This document shows positions 14,313-21,947 of a stretch of DNA of 43,985 nt, in pieces. Source of the DNA: a virus; IMG/VR virus record IMGVR_UViG_3300025669_000009, positions 1 through 43,985 of that record; one strand, written 5' to 3'. A program made the translations under genes and the position numbers. How positions within the stretch are numbered: position 1 is the stretch's first letter; the number at the start of each line of letters is the position of its first letter. A model generated the notes under the pieces. The model saw nothing but the letters and a program-made list of their open reading frames with translations, had not been told where the DNA came from and made no database searches.

Positions 14313-14547
14313 AAGCCCCATCCTCCTCATTATCCAACATCCACTTACTCATTATACCCAGTAAACACTTAGTACATACATGAACCTCCTCAGCTGGCAC
14401 CATCCTACCAAACCCCTCCTCATCCCCACTTAACCTAACCTTACCAAACTTCCCCTGAAACACGTAACTAGTCCCCCTATTCTTAAACAACAACTCAAAC
14501 CTCTCTTTAGTCAACATACCACACAAACTACACCTATCATAAGCCAT
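14305..14547 (-). CDS. Small zinc-binding protein
   Basis: An 80-residue protein with CSLCG at the N-terminus and CTKC about 50 residues later, a treble-clef-like spacing, separated by a beta-rich stretch (SYVFQGKFGKVRLSGDEEGF). ATAGGAGGTGTT precedes the ATG at 14547. Element R2 lies directly upstream and replaces a recognisable promoter. Confidence 0.75.
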   Translation of the reverse strand: MAYDRCSLCGMLTKERFELLFKNRGTSYVFQGKFGKVRLSGDEEGFGRMVPAEEVHVCTKCLLGIMSKWMLDNEEDGAYV

Positions 14548-14565
14548 AACACCTCCTATAAAACA

Positions 14566-14628
14566 TACCCTTTAAACGCTCTGAGAGGCTCACCACTGGA
14601 CGCAATAATTAGGTGTACCCTTACCCCT
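14566..14628 (-). repeat. Interspersed intergenic element, copy R2
   Basis: On the minus strand it reads AGGGGTAAGGGTA, then CACCTAATTATTGCGTC, CAGTGGTGAGCCTCTCAGAGC split as a core ending in GAGC, then GTTTAAAGGGTA. The first 13-mer is exact at 10705 and 43137, the last 12-mer exact at 32601, and the core is close to 32661-32704 and 39904-39925. It is the most complete copy and sits 19 bases before the ATG of the zinc protein. Confidence 0.7.
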
Positions 14629-14644
14629 CTTTTCCCTCTTTTCT

Positions 14645-14860
14645 TCACTTTACCCCCAACACAATGCTCATAACAGCCATTAGAACAGCTCCTATAAAGG
14701 TAACCAACACGTAATTAGCTACTTTACTAAACCGCCGAGCTTTATTCAGCCGAACGTAGCACATAGCGGGCAACATAAACCCGTCATAAACATCTCTCTC
14801 CCCATTCCTGGCATACCATATCTTATAATCTATCTTATTAACTCTAGTGAATATATTCAT
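14645..14860 (-). CDS. Small membrane protein
   Basis: A 71-residue protein with a charged N-terminal half (NKIDYKIWYARNGERDVYDG) and one C-terminal membrane helix (YVLVTFIGAVLMAVMSIVLG). A tail-anchored topology is likely. Its ATG overlaps the stop of the zinc protein at 14857. No family recognised. Confidence 0.75.
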   Translation of the reverse strand: MNIFTRVNKIDYKIWYARNGERDVYDGFMLPAMCYVRLNKARRFSKVANYVLVTFIGAVLMAVMSIVLGVK

Positions 14861-15063
14861 AACCTACCCTTCCGCATCTCATCAATGCAATTATCACATA
14901 CCAGTATATCCTTATTAATATCCTCCTCATATACATTAACTAACATAACATCATCACTATCCTCAATACCGCAGTAATAACAAGTACTTATCTCTATAAA
15001 CCCATCATCAATAGGACTAGCACCCTTATAATCATCATAACCTTTAATACTCTCCACAATCAC
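14857..15063 (-). CDS. Small zinc-ribbon protein
   Basis: A 68-residue acidic protein with CYYC and a later CDNC, giving a four-Cys zinc site. AAGGGGGGTG lies close before the ATG at 15063. Part of a run of tightly packed small genes in a leftward operon. No family recognised. Confidence 0.75.
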   Translation of the reverse strand: MIVESIKGYDDYKGASPIDDGFIEISTCYYCGIEDSDDVMLVNVYEEDINKDILVCDNCIDEMRKGRL

Positions 15064-15068
15064 CCCCC

Positions 15069-15218
15069 TTATAAGAAGTCAACAATACTATGACATTCAT
15101 CAAAACACCTTTGATCTAACTCCTCATCGCCCATTTGCACTAGTTCTTCCCGATCATACGCGCAACCCTCCAAGAAGTCAATAGCCTCTTCCCTATCCTT
15201 ATCATTATCTATGCCCAT
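15069..15218 (-). CDS. Small acidic protein, 49 residues
   Basis: The frame is open to 15308, but that overlaps the gene upstream; GGGAGGTGTTAT sits before the ATG at 15218, giving MGIDNDKDREEAIDFLEGCA. Very acidic and helical, ending FDECHSIVDFL. No family recognised. Confidence 0.7.
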   Translation of the reverse strand: MGIDNDKDREEAIDFLEGCAYDREELVQMGDEELDQRCFDECHSIVDFL

Positions 15219-15450
15219 ATAACACCTCCCATATCTTATGTTCAGCAAGATCACATACAGTCTGAGCAATATTCTCATTAGCTTCCAGTCCATCTTCATC
15301 CGTAACACTTACACTATCTATCTCAACATACAGCTCAGGCTCTCCACGTTGACCATCAGGCCACGTTGTAATGTCTAACCTTGTTACGGTATAGTCTAAC
15401 TCACAAGTCCACTCTTTATCATCATATGTTATCTGCCAAGACTCAATCAT
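15205..15450 (-). CDS. Hypothetical beta-rich protein
   Basis: An 81-residue acidic protein with beta strands (ESWQITYDDKEWTCELDYTV; ELYVEIDSVSVTDEDG) and a short C-terminal helix (CDLAEHKIWEVLY). The ATG overlaps the stop of the zinc gene upstream by four bases. No family recognised. Confidence 0.75.
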   Translation of the reverse strand: MIESWQITYDDKEWTCELDYTVTRLDITTWPDGQRGEPELYVEIDSVSVTDEDGLEANENIAQTVCDLAEHKIWEVLYGHR

Positions 15451-15665
15451 TTCATACGCCCCTTTCTATAAGCATCATTATTATACTCAGCCTCATCTAA
15501 CTCATTAATCAATATCTCACCATACATACTAATACCAGCTTCCATCATCTCATGCCAAGTGATCGGCATAGTAAACCCACAAGCCTTACAAGCAAAGCAA
15601 GCTACACCTCTATGCACTGTAAGACTAGACTCGAACAGCTTCCCACATTTAATACAATACTTCAT
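15447..15665 (-). CDS. Small zinc-ribbon protein
   Basis: About 72 residues: MKYCIKCGKLFESS, then CFACKACGF, a classic CxxC-CxxC ribbon, followed by an acidic helical C-terminus. The frame opens earlier at a TTG (15707), but AAGGATGG before the ATG at 15665 makes this the better start. An intermediate ATG at 15692 cannot be excluded. Confidence 0.72.
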   Translation of the reverse strand: MKYCIKCGKLFESSLTVHRGVACFACKACGFTMPITWHEMMEAGISMYGEILINELDEAEYNNDAYRKGRMK

Positions 15666-15699
15666 AATATCACCATCCTTATCTAATAACATTGTATAA

Positions 15700-15972
15700 C
15701 TATTCAACAGCTAACCCATCATGGAAAGCGGACATTCTATTATACAAGTCGCGCTTCGCCACATGTCCACACCTAAACACATCACTTGTGCCACTACCCG
15801 TAGAACACATCTGATGTAGACTATAACCACCATACGCACCCGATAAATGATAATTGCCCGCATTAGGCTTATATTCACCATTAACCTTCGTGTAAGGCTC
15901 TGTAGCATGTCCTGTACGCTCATTTATAAACCTTACTAGTCTTTCCAAGTCATCTTTAGATATTCTAGTCAT
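15700..15972 (-). CDS. Conserved phage-type hypothetical protein
   Basis: A 90-residue protein, MTRISKDDLERLVRFINERT then GEYKPNAGNYHLSGAYGGYS LHQM in two blocks. The DLERLVxFINERTG helix followed by a YxLxGAYGGYxL strand is a pattern I associate with small conserved phage proteins of unknown function. GGGAGGTTATGTT precedes the ATG at 15972; the upstream ATG at 15987 lacks such a site. Confidence 0.75.
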   Translation of the reverse strand: MTRISKDDLERLVRFINERTGHATEPYTKVNGEYKPNAGNYHLSGAYGGYSLHQMCSTGSGTSDVFRCGHVAKRDLYNRMSAFHDGLAVE

Positions 15973-16006
15973 AACATAACCTCCCATTTAACCTACATTA
16001 TACATC

Positions 16007-16186
16007 TTATTTTAACCATGCGATATACCTATCACGCAGTCCGTAACCTTTTACATTAATTAATGATGCCAACCGATTGACTTTATTCTCAGGTAAGTTA
16101 TTCTCAAAGAATCTCATTTCCTCATCACCCGCTACAATTCTTTTGCCATTAAGTAAATCCCTCATCTTTTTAGATAAACTGTCCAT
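16007..16186 (-). CDS. Small basic protein, 59 residues
   Basis: The ATG at 16186 follows GGGGTGATATA. It begins MDSLSKKMRDLLNGKRIVAG and continues with VNRLASLINVKGYGLRDRYI, probably two or three helices. It could bind nucleic acid by its charge. It lies in a gap between the conserved protein and a membrane micropeptide. Confidence 0.65.
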   Translation of the reverse strand: MDSLSKKMRDLLNGKRIVAGDEEMRFFENNLPENKVNRLASLINVKGYGLRDRYIAWLK

Positions 16187-16206
16187 TATATCACCCCATT
16201 AGTTAA

Positions 16207-16296
16207 CTACATTACAAACAATAAACATACTATAACATACCCTAAAACACCTATCAATACCATACCGATTGTATTCTCTATTAGATACCTAGCCAT
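16207..16296 (-). CDS. Membrane micropeptide, 29 residues
   Basis: GGGAGGTGTGATT precedes the ATG at 16296. The peptide starts MARYLIENTIGMVLIGVLGY and is one hydrophobic helix to its end. One of at least five such micropeptides in the genome. The 67 bases between it and the next gene upstream hold nothing else. Confidence 0.62.
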   Translation of the reverse strand: MARYLIENTIGMVLIGVLGYVIVCLLFVM

Positions 16297-16363
16297 AATC
16301 ACACCTCCCATTACGTTTAAGGTTATATCCTATACAACCATATCTGATTATATAGGTAAAACC

Positions 16364-16561
16364 TTAACTTGTTTTAGCTAACTTGCGCTGCTTTACCACC
16401 GCATCCATTAATACTTTAGAATCAAGACCTAGCAGGTCTAATACTCGCTCTGCTACCTCAACATGCTTAAATGTAAGCTCTGAAAACGTTTCAACATCTA
16501 TTACGACCTTTGCTTCATTATTCTCCAACTTCATTTTCTCGTATGCAGTTACTTTAGCCAT
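16364..16561 (-). CDS. Small helical protein
   Basis: A 65-residue charged protein (MAKVTAYEKMKLENNEAKVV; AERVLDLLGLDSKVLMDAVV), probably helical. AACAAGGAGGATATATA gives a strong ribosome site. A 6-base inverted repeat (ACTTAC/GTAAGT, 16583-16603) lies just upstream. It is the first confident gene of the leftward arm. Confidence 0.75.
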   Translation of the reverse strand: MAKVTAYEKMKLENNEAKVVIDVETFSELTFKHVEVAERVLDLLGLDSKVLMDAVVKQRKLAKTS

Positions 16562-16576
16562 TATATATCCTCCTTG

Positions 16577-16759
16577 TTATTTACTTACCAATGATAAGTA
16601 AGTCGTTGTTTTACTGCTATGCAATGCCATCCATACCTTGATCATGACTTTAAACCCGAAGTTATCATAAGTCAAGCGTAAAAGGTGCGGAGTACTATCA
16701 TTTATATGCCCTACTATGTGCTGTGTATTCTTCATACCATTATAGTATGCAAACGTCAT
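16577..16759 (-). CDS. Doubtful 60-residue protein
   Basis: An open frame (NTQHIVGHINDSTPHLLRLT, then KVMIKVWMALHSSKTT) with no ribosome site at either possible ATG. A TATAAT box at 16744-16739 lies inside its start, which fits better with a leader transcript for the gene at 16561. No family recognised. Confidence 0.3.
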   Translation of the reverse strand: MTFAYYNGMKNTQHIVGHINDSTPHLLRLTYDNFGFKVMIKVWMALHSSKTTTYLSLVSK

Positions 16760-16796
16760 GCCAAACTATGACAACGCAATATCAGCTACTTAGAGC

Positions 16797-16841
16797 GGTC
16801 AAGCTAGGGAATAACGTCAAGAGATTGACCACATATTGACG
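16797..16841. repeat. Cluster of GTCAA/TTGAC repeats
   Basis: GGTCAA (16797), CGTCAA (16815), TTGACC (16825) and TTGACG (16836) form two nested inverted pairs: the two inner sites are separated by GAGA. It lies at the switch between leftward and rightward genes. The layout resembles an operator array or iteron group at a replication origin. Confidence 0.5.
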
Positions 16842-17231
16842 TAATGGCTAACTACCTGTAATGTAATAAGATATACCTATCAAAGTGATAACCATACCCT
16901 ATCATAATGATAACCATAATACCAGTATAACCTAATGATATCAATAGCTTATACCATATGATAGTAATGATAGTAGATACACTTCGTCCCCCCAATACCC
17001 TATACACCCCCGCCACCCATAGAAGGATAATCATCATCACTACACCAGTAGGTAATACACTAGGTGATCCACCGATCGGCTGGCTCATGGCCTTGCAAGC
17101 GCCCTCCTCTACAGTCGTATAATAAACCCGTTCATCCACAAGGGGGAGGGTACCCCAAGGGGGCCCCACGGAGGGAGATAGGCAACCCCACCTAATTATA
17201 ATATTTTATAGCAGTTTCCTGAACATAGTCC

Positions 17232-17266
17232 ATTTAAACAGCCTCTAAGCTACCCTAGCTCACCAC
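17232..17266 (-). repeat. Interspersed intergenic element, copy R6 (partial)
   Basis: ATTTAAACAGCCTCTAA (17232-17248) matches 32753-32769 in 16 of 17 bases. GCTCACCAC (17258-17266) equals part of the R2 core. Relative to R2, an extra segment separates the GTGGTGAGC block from the GTTTAAA block. It lies about 80 bases upstream of the rightward promoter. Confidence 0.55.
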
Positions 17267-17345
17267 ACAGGGTACAAATAGACCGAGTAGTTATATACCC
17301 TCTATAGACAACATCAATGATATCAACGAGTTACAGAGCTACTAC

Positions 17346-17374
17346 TTGACAAACAGCTAAGTGTATGATATAAT
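17346..17374 (+). promoter_or_regulatory. Consensus sigma70 promoter for the structural operon
   Basis: TTGACA (17346-17351), 17-base spacer, TATAAT (17369-17374), with TGA before the -10 (extended -10). It is the only recognisable rightward promoter and would transcribe terL and the virion genes. Its leader of about 127 bases is far longer than those of the leftward promoters. Confidence 0.92.
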
Positions 17375-17383
17375 GTATGTATA

Positions 17384-17409
17384 AACAAGACATGACTATA
17401 ACAAGACAT
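17384..17409. repeat. Direct repeat in the terL leader
   Basis: AACAAGACAT at 17384-17393 and 17400-17409, spaced 16 bases, just downstream of the predicted transcription start (about 17381). The position fits an operator or an RNA-binding site in the leader. Confidence 0.5.
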
Positions 17410-17507
17410 AACACACTCCCTCCTCATGGGCCTTCTGCATCCGTTATACGCCCAACCCCTATATGTCGGTGAAGCACAGAGGATACAACTGACACCCTCC
17501 TTAAACT

Positions 17508-19955
17508 ATGGATAAACCACAATACAAGGAATGGGAAATATTTAAAGCTTTCTGCTTATATTACCTAGAAGAGTATTGTGAAGCCCCCTTTGCTCCTATG
17601 CATGATGAGTGGATGCAAGCTATCTTTGCAGGAGAGGGTATGGTTATAGCAGCTCCACGTGGACATGCTAAGGCCCAAAGCCTTAACTCCAAGGTACTCA
17701 CCCCAGATGGATGGTCTACGATAGGAAGCCTCAGTGTAGGGGATAAGGTTATAGGCTCCAACGGTGCTCCAACCGCAGTTATAGCATTACATCCAATAAG
17801 CAAGATGGACTTGTATAAGGTATCCACCCGTGATGGCCGTAGCACCCTATGTAACGCAGAGCACCTATGGACTGTAGAAACACCCTCCAACACAGGGAAC
17901 AGAGAAATAACTAAAGAAACACAAGAACTAGCACAGAACTACAAGGCCCCACGATTGGATAAACGCAGTGGAGAAACATATACAGAATATAGACACTTCC
18001 TTCCAAACCCAGCTCCAGTAGACTTACCAGAACAGCATCTACCAGTAGACCCCTATACGCTAGGATTATGGCTAGGAGATGGAACATCTAGAGAAGGACA
18101 GCTCACAACAGCAGACCCAGAAATTCTATCATACATACCATACCCTAATACTAAATCCAAATCAGCACAGTATAGGTACCAGATAAAAGGACTCTCTAAA
18201 GACCTAAGAAAGGCAGAAGTTCTTAACAATAAGCATATCCCCAAAGCCTACCTAATAGGCAGCATAACCCAGCGACACGCTCTATTGCAAGGCTTAATAG
18301 ACACAGATGGTACAGTAGCCCCAGATGGCAAAACCTTTAGCTTTTGTAACAAGGACAAGAACCTAATAGACGGAGTGGTAGAACTAGTACGCAGCCTTGG
18401 CGGTACAGCCCTTGTAAGTTCTCAGCAAACACGGGTAAACAAATATTCAACCCATTGGTTTCAGTCCTATAGAGTATCCTGCAAGCTATCTAAGGATATC
18501 AACCCAGCAAGACTCTCAAGGAAAGCGGATAGATGGCAGGGGAGTAGAACACTAAAGAACGCCATAACAGCAATTGAACCCTACAGCGCAGCGTTAGGCA
18601 GATGTATAACAGTAGAAGCAGAAGATGGTAGATACATAACAGATGATTATCTCCTAACACACAACTCTATGATATTCTCAGTCTTTCTTCCACTATACCT
18701 ATTACTTACAAAGAACAACTGTACAATAGCCTTAGTAGGATCATCTATAAAGAACATACAGAAGAGAAGAATGACAGTTATTATAAGAGAGCTTAAACAT
18801 AACTCTATGATAATACAAGACTTCGGCAGTATCCTAATAGGTCAAGGCTCAGTAGAAGGTATCGTAACAACCAAGAACACCAAGATGACACCTTATGGTA
18901 TAGATACTAGATATAGAGGAGAAAGACCTCACTGGCTAATCCTAGATGATATAGAGAACGACATAAACGTAAGAAGTAAAGAACAAAGAGATAAGATAAC
19001 CCATCAATTCTCTAGCGAGTGGTTCGGCTCCTTACACGCTAAAGGCACCATGATCATCGCAGGAACAGTCTTACACCCTCTAGGCTTCATAAGCACCTTA
19101 ATCAATACCCAATACAGCGACAGAGTAAACTGGTTCAGGAAGCTATACAGAGCACTAGAAACAACTAAAGAAGGTGTAGAGTACAGCGTATGGCCTGAGC
19201 AATACCCCACAGAGAACCTCCTAATGCGCCGTGACGTAGCTCCAGTAGCCTTCCAACAAGAGTTCCAGAACAACCCCCTACCAGACGACATGTGTCACTT
19301 CAAGCTAGAGGACATACAATACTACGACAAACTACCCACCAACCTAAGATTCTGCACAGCAGTAGACCCAGCCAAGTCATTAGACCCTGACGCAGACGAG
19401 ACAGTCATAATCACCGCAGGTACAGATACAGAGAGTAATATACACGTAGCAGACATAACCTCTGATCATCTAACAACAGATAGAATAGTAGATGAAATAT
19501 ATAGACATGCAGATACATGGCATCCTAACCCCTTAGGCATAGAATGTGACGCATATCAACATACCCTCAAATGGTACTTAGACACTAAACGTAAAGAGGG
19601 TGGACATACTAACTTCTTCGTAACAGAACTCCACTCAGGTAATAAGCTAAACGCTAAAGAAAGAAGAATCCTAGCCTTACAACCATTCATCAAACTAGGC
19701 AGAATCAAGTTCCACTCCACAGACGGCACATACACAGGCTGCACTCAAAAGGGCCTAGTAGACCAAATATGTAACTACCCAGGCAGACACGACGACAGAG
19801 TAGACGCTCTATCCTATATCCTAGAAATGGTAACAACCCCCTCAGAAACAGACACACCCTCATACCCCAAAGATTCACTAGGAGAAGTAAAACAAAGATT
19901 TGTAGACAAATACCACAGAGAACGTGCAGCTAAACTCAGAAAGTGGCATTCATAA
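17508..19955 (+). CDS. terL: Terminase large subunit containing an intein
   Basis: DNA-packaging ATPase and nuclease, 815 residues as translated, about 484 after intein removal. The Walker A motif is APRGHAK (49-55) continued by S387 after the intein; Walker B is LILDD with E483 (477-483). The RNase H-like nuclease has D620 (AVDPA), E679/D681 (GIECDAY) and D766 (HDDRVDAL). There is no ribosome site: CCTCCTTA, itself like the 16S tail, precedes the ATG, and an in-frame TAA just upstream excludes an earlier start. The portal ATG follows the stop directly. No small terminase gene lies upstream. Confidence 0.96.
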   Translation: MDKPQYKEWEIFKAFCLYYLEEYCEAPFAPMHDEWMQAIFAGEGMVIAAPRGHAKAQSLNSKVLTPDGWSTIGSLSVGDKVIGSNGAPTAVIALHPISKMDLYKVSTRDGRSTLCNAEHLWTVETPSNTGNREITKETQELAQNYKAPRLDKRSGETYTEYRHFLPNPAPVDLPEQHLPVDPYTLGLWLGDGTSREGQLTTADPEILSYIPYPNTKSKSAQYRYQIKGLSKDLRKAEVLNNKHIPKAYLIGSITQRHALLQGLIDTDGTVAPDGKTFSFCNKDKNLIDGVVELVRSLGGTALVSSQQTRVNKYSTHWFQSYRVSCKLSKDINPARLSRKADRWQGSRTLKNAITAIEPYSAALGRCITVEAEDGRYITDDYLLTHNSMIFSVFLPLYLLLTKNNCTIALVGSSIKNIQKRRMTVIIRELKHNSMIIQDFGSILIGQGSVEGIVTTKNTKMTPYGIDTRYRGERPHWLILDDIENDINVRSKEQRDKITHQFSSEWFGSLHAKGTMIIAGTVLHPLGFISTLINTQYSDRVNWFRKLYRALETTKEGVEYSVWPEQYPTENLLMRRDVAPVAFQQEFQNNPLPDDMCHFKLEDIQYYDKLPTNLRFCTAVDPAKSLDPDADETVIITAGTDTESNIHVADITSDHLTTDRIVDEIYRHADTWHPNPLGIECDAYQHTLKWYLDTKRKEGGHTNFFVTELHSGNKLNAKERRILALQPFIKLGRIKFHSTDGTYTGCTQKGLVDQICNYPGRHDDRVDALSYILEMVTTPSETDTPSYPKDSLGEVKQRFVDKYHRERAAKLRKWHS
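17673..18665 (+). other. Class 3-type intein with LAGLIDADG homing endonuclease
   Basis: Residues 56-386 of TerL (331 residues) form an intein between K and S of Walker A. It begins with Ala56 (AQSLNSKVLTPDGW), not Cys or Ser, and ends THN before Ser387. Block B carries H119-L-W121, block F C366 (GRCITVE) and block G T384, the Trp-Cys-Thr set that defines class 3 inteins, in which the block F cysteine makes the first acyl shift. Two dodecapeptide motifs, LGLWLGDG (185-192) and LLQGLIDTDG (259-268), retain their acidic residues, so the endonuclease looks intact. Confidence 0.93.
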
Positions 19956-21947
19956 ATGAAAAAAGATACCAAACAATCTAAAGACAAGACTTCTAAGCTA
20001 GAAGAACAAAAAGAATACCTAGAAATAGCCTCAGCTGACATAGAGGTAGCAAAACTGTATCAACGCGAGAACCAATGGCTTGAGAAATCAAGACGCTACA
20101 TAGGTTATATCGATGGTATCTATCCCCCAGGCTTAGATACACCATACGTAGTAAACACCTTCTACACCCTCATAAACCTTATAATACCATCTTTATATTA
20201 CCAAGACCCAGTAATATCAGTAAACTCCCACAAAGATGATGTTATAATAACCAACCCAGATGGCATAACAGAACACTACCCAACAGCTCTAATATGCTCC
20301 CTACGCAGTGATATCCTCAACGCCCTATACCCATCCCTAAACATAGGAGATGAACTCCGTAAAGGCATCCAGAACGCCCTAATATACGGCTGGGGTGTCT
20401 TTAAAACAGGCATAACAACTAAATCAGAATCCTCAGCACCCTTCAGCCTCCCCAAGAAATCCATCTATGTAACATCCCTATGCCCTGAAGATGTCCTATA
20501 TGACCCTATGGCAACAGGCTCCTTCGACAACTGCGCCTTCATCGCCCACAGATACACCAAAGAAACCAGATTACTCCAAGACGACAAATCCCTTAAGAAT
20601 ACCAAGAACTTAGAAGGCCACACTATAGAACAAGACACCCCTAAAGGTGACCTATACAAAGCTGTACAACACCATACCCAACGCAAATACACAACTCTCT
20701 ACGAATACCACGAACAATCAGAAAACAACATAGCAACAATAGCCCAAGAAGACGCAACATCAACCCACCCAGTACAACCAGCAAACCTCCTTAAGCTCGT
20801 AACAAACAACAGCAAAACATCAGCCTTCACCCTCCTCCGCTTCTCCACCCTAAACGACAGACTAAGAGGAATATCCACCCTAGGAACCCAAGAAGACGAA
20901 GCCCTAGCCATCAACCAAGTCCTAACAGCTCAGATACGCCACATAAACATCTTCGGCGGTGTCTTAGTATACGAAAAGGGTGCCCTAACAGAACAACAGC
21001 TAGAAGCATGGCGCATGTCAAGACAAGGTGATATGCTAGAAGTAGAAGCAAACGCCCTAGCAGGCCCTTCAGGAGCAAGAGTAAGAAGAGAAGCTCCCCT
21101 CCAAATGGGCGCAGATTACTTCAACTCCATACAATCCTTCTCAGGCCTAATAGACAGAGGTCTAGGAGTATACGACTTCCAAAGCATGAACTCCACCAAA
21201 CGCAAAACAGCCACAGAATCAGCCTTCGAGCAAGGTACAGGCCGAGTAAGAAGAGACTACCTATTATCCTTCGTAAAACAAGCAGTACTAGACATATCCC
21301 AAAAGGTACTAGAACTAGCAGACAAATACTACACCCACAAAGAAATAGTAGAACTAATAGGCTACGACTTCCCTAAAGAACTATGGACAGCCCTACCAAA
21401 GAACAACCTCTTCAGCCTAGACCTAGACATAGAATCAATGGTTGTCTTCGACCAATCCATGGCTACAGGCCTAATGCAAGCAACACAGTTCCTAATGTCC
21501 AACCCCCTAACCCAACCAACAGCAGCAAGATTAGACGGTGAAAAGATATCCAAGAAGATCTTCAAAGGCTTCGGAGCCAACATAGAATACTTCTACAAAG
21601 ACTCCGACTTCATCCACAACGAAGCATCAGCCCTAGACGAGAACGAAGCCTTCCTAAACGGTCAAGTAGTACCATCACCCCAACCCTTCGACGACCACCA
21701 AGGCCACATAACAACTCACCAACGCTCCTTCGTAGAAGCCCAATCAAAGGAAGACGAAGACACAGCCCAACGCATAATGGAACACATGCAACTCCATGCC
21801 TTCTTCGCTCAAGCCTCACAAGCTATGCAAGGTGGCTCCCCCATGAACGCACAGGGACAAGGTGGAAACGTACCTCTTAACAATCCTGGACAAGAACAGG
21901 CCCCCGACCAAGCAGAAGTTCAAGGTAACTTCAGAAGGCCAACATAA
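19956..21947 (+). CDS. Portal protein
   Basis: A 663-residue protein right after terL, the usual place and size for the dodecameric portal of podoviruses. It has an N-terminal charged helix, a membrane-like stretch around VNTFYTLINLIIPSLYYQDP, a central helical part (QVLTAQIRHINIFGGVLVYE; SRQGDMLEVEANALAGPSGA), a T-A-T-E-S-A-F-E motif following FQSMNSTKRK, and a long stem-like helix region. The C-terminus is Gln/Gly/Pro rich. It has no clear ribosome site and probably depends on coupling to terL. Function is inferred from position, length and helix pattern. Confidence 0.88.
   Translation: MKKDTKQSKDKTSKLEEQKEYLEIASADIEVAKLYQRENQWLEKSRRYIGYIDGIYPPGLDTPYVVNTFYTLINLIIPSLYYQDPVISVNSHKDDVIITNPDGITEHYPTALICSLRSDILNALYPSLNIGDELRKGIQNALIYGWGVFKTGITTKSESSAPFSLPKKSIYVTSLCPEDVLYDPMATGSFDNCAFIAHRYTKETRLLQDDKSLKNTKNLEGHTIEQDTPKGDLYKAVQHHTQRKYTTLYEYHEQSENNIATIAQEDATSTHPVQPANLLKLVTNNSKTSAFTLLRFSTLNDRLRGISTLGTQEDEALAINQVLTAQIRHINIFGGVLVYEKGALTEQQLEAWRMSRQGDMLEVEANALAGPSGARVRREAPLQMGADYFNSIQSFSGLIDRGLGVYDFQSMNSTKRKTATESAFEQGTGRVRRDYLLSFVKQAVLDISQKVLELADKYYTHKEIVELIGYDFPKELWTALPKNNLFSLDLDIESMVVFDQSMATGLMQATQFLMSNPLTQPTAARLDGEKISKKIFKGFGANIEYFYKDSDFIHNEASALDENEAFLNGQVVPSPQPFDDHQGHITTHQRSFVEAQSKEDEDTAQRIMEHMQLHAFFAQASQAMQGGSPMNAQGQGGNVPLNNPGQEQAPDQAEVQGNFRRPT

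Larger units (their letters stand above)
16842..17507. other. Non-coding switch region between the two arms
   Basis: About 665 bases without a supported gene. It holds an 11-base direct repeat TGATAACCATA (16886 and 16908), a G-rich tract with four G runs (17142-17175), a weak leftward promoter (TTCAGG-17-TATAAT, -10 at 17200-17195), element R6, the rightward promoter, and an untranslated leader of about 127 bases before terL. One minus frame (16852-17169) encodes two hydrophobic stretches but has no convincing start. The makeup fits an origin or control region. Confidence 0.6.

Noticed and set aside
16739-16767. Leftward TATAAT box as promoter for the gene at 16561
   Set aside because: No -35 better than AGTTTG at 17 bases and no extended -10.
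16852-17169. Leftward frame of 105 residues with two hydrophobic stretches, possible holin
   Set aside because: No ribosome site at a sensible distance, and the 11-base direct repeats within it fall in different frames, which fits non-coding control DNA better.
17142-17175. Four G runs that could form a G-quadruplex
   Set aside because: Loops of 8 to 9 bases and neighbouring C runs make duplex or hairpin pairing likelier; noted only as part of the switch region.
17392-17472. 26-residue frame in the terL leader
   Set aside because: No ribosome site and an unremarkable sequence.
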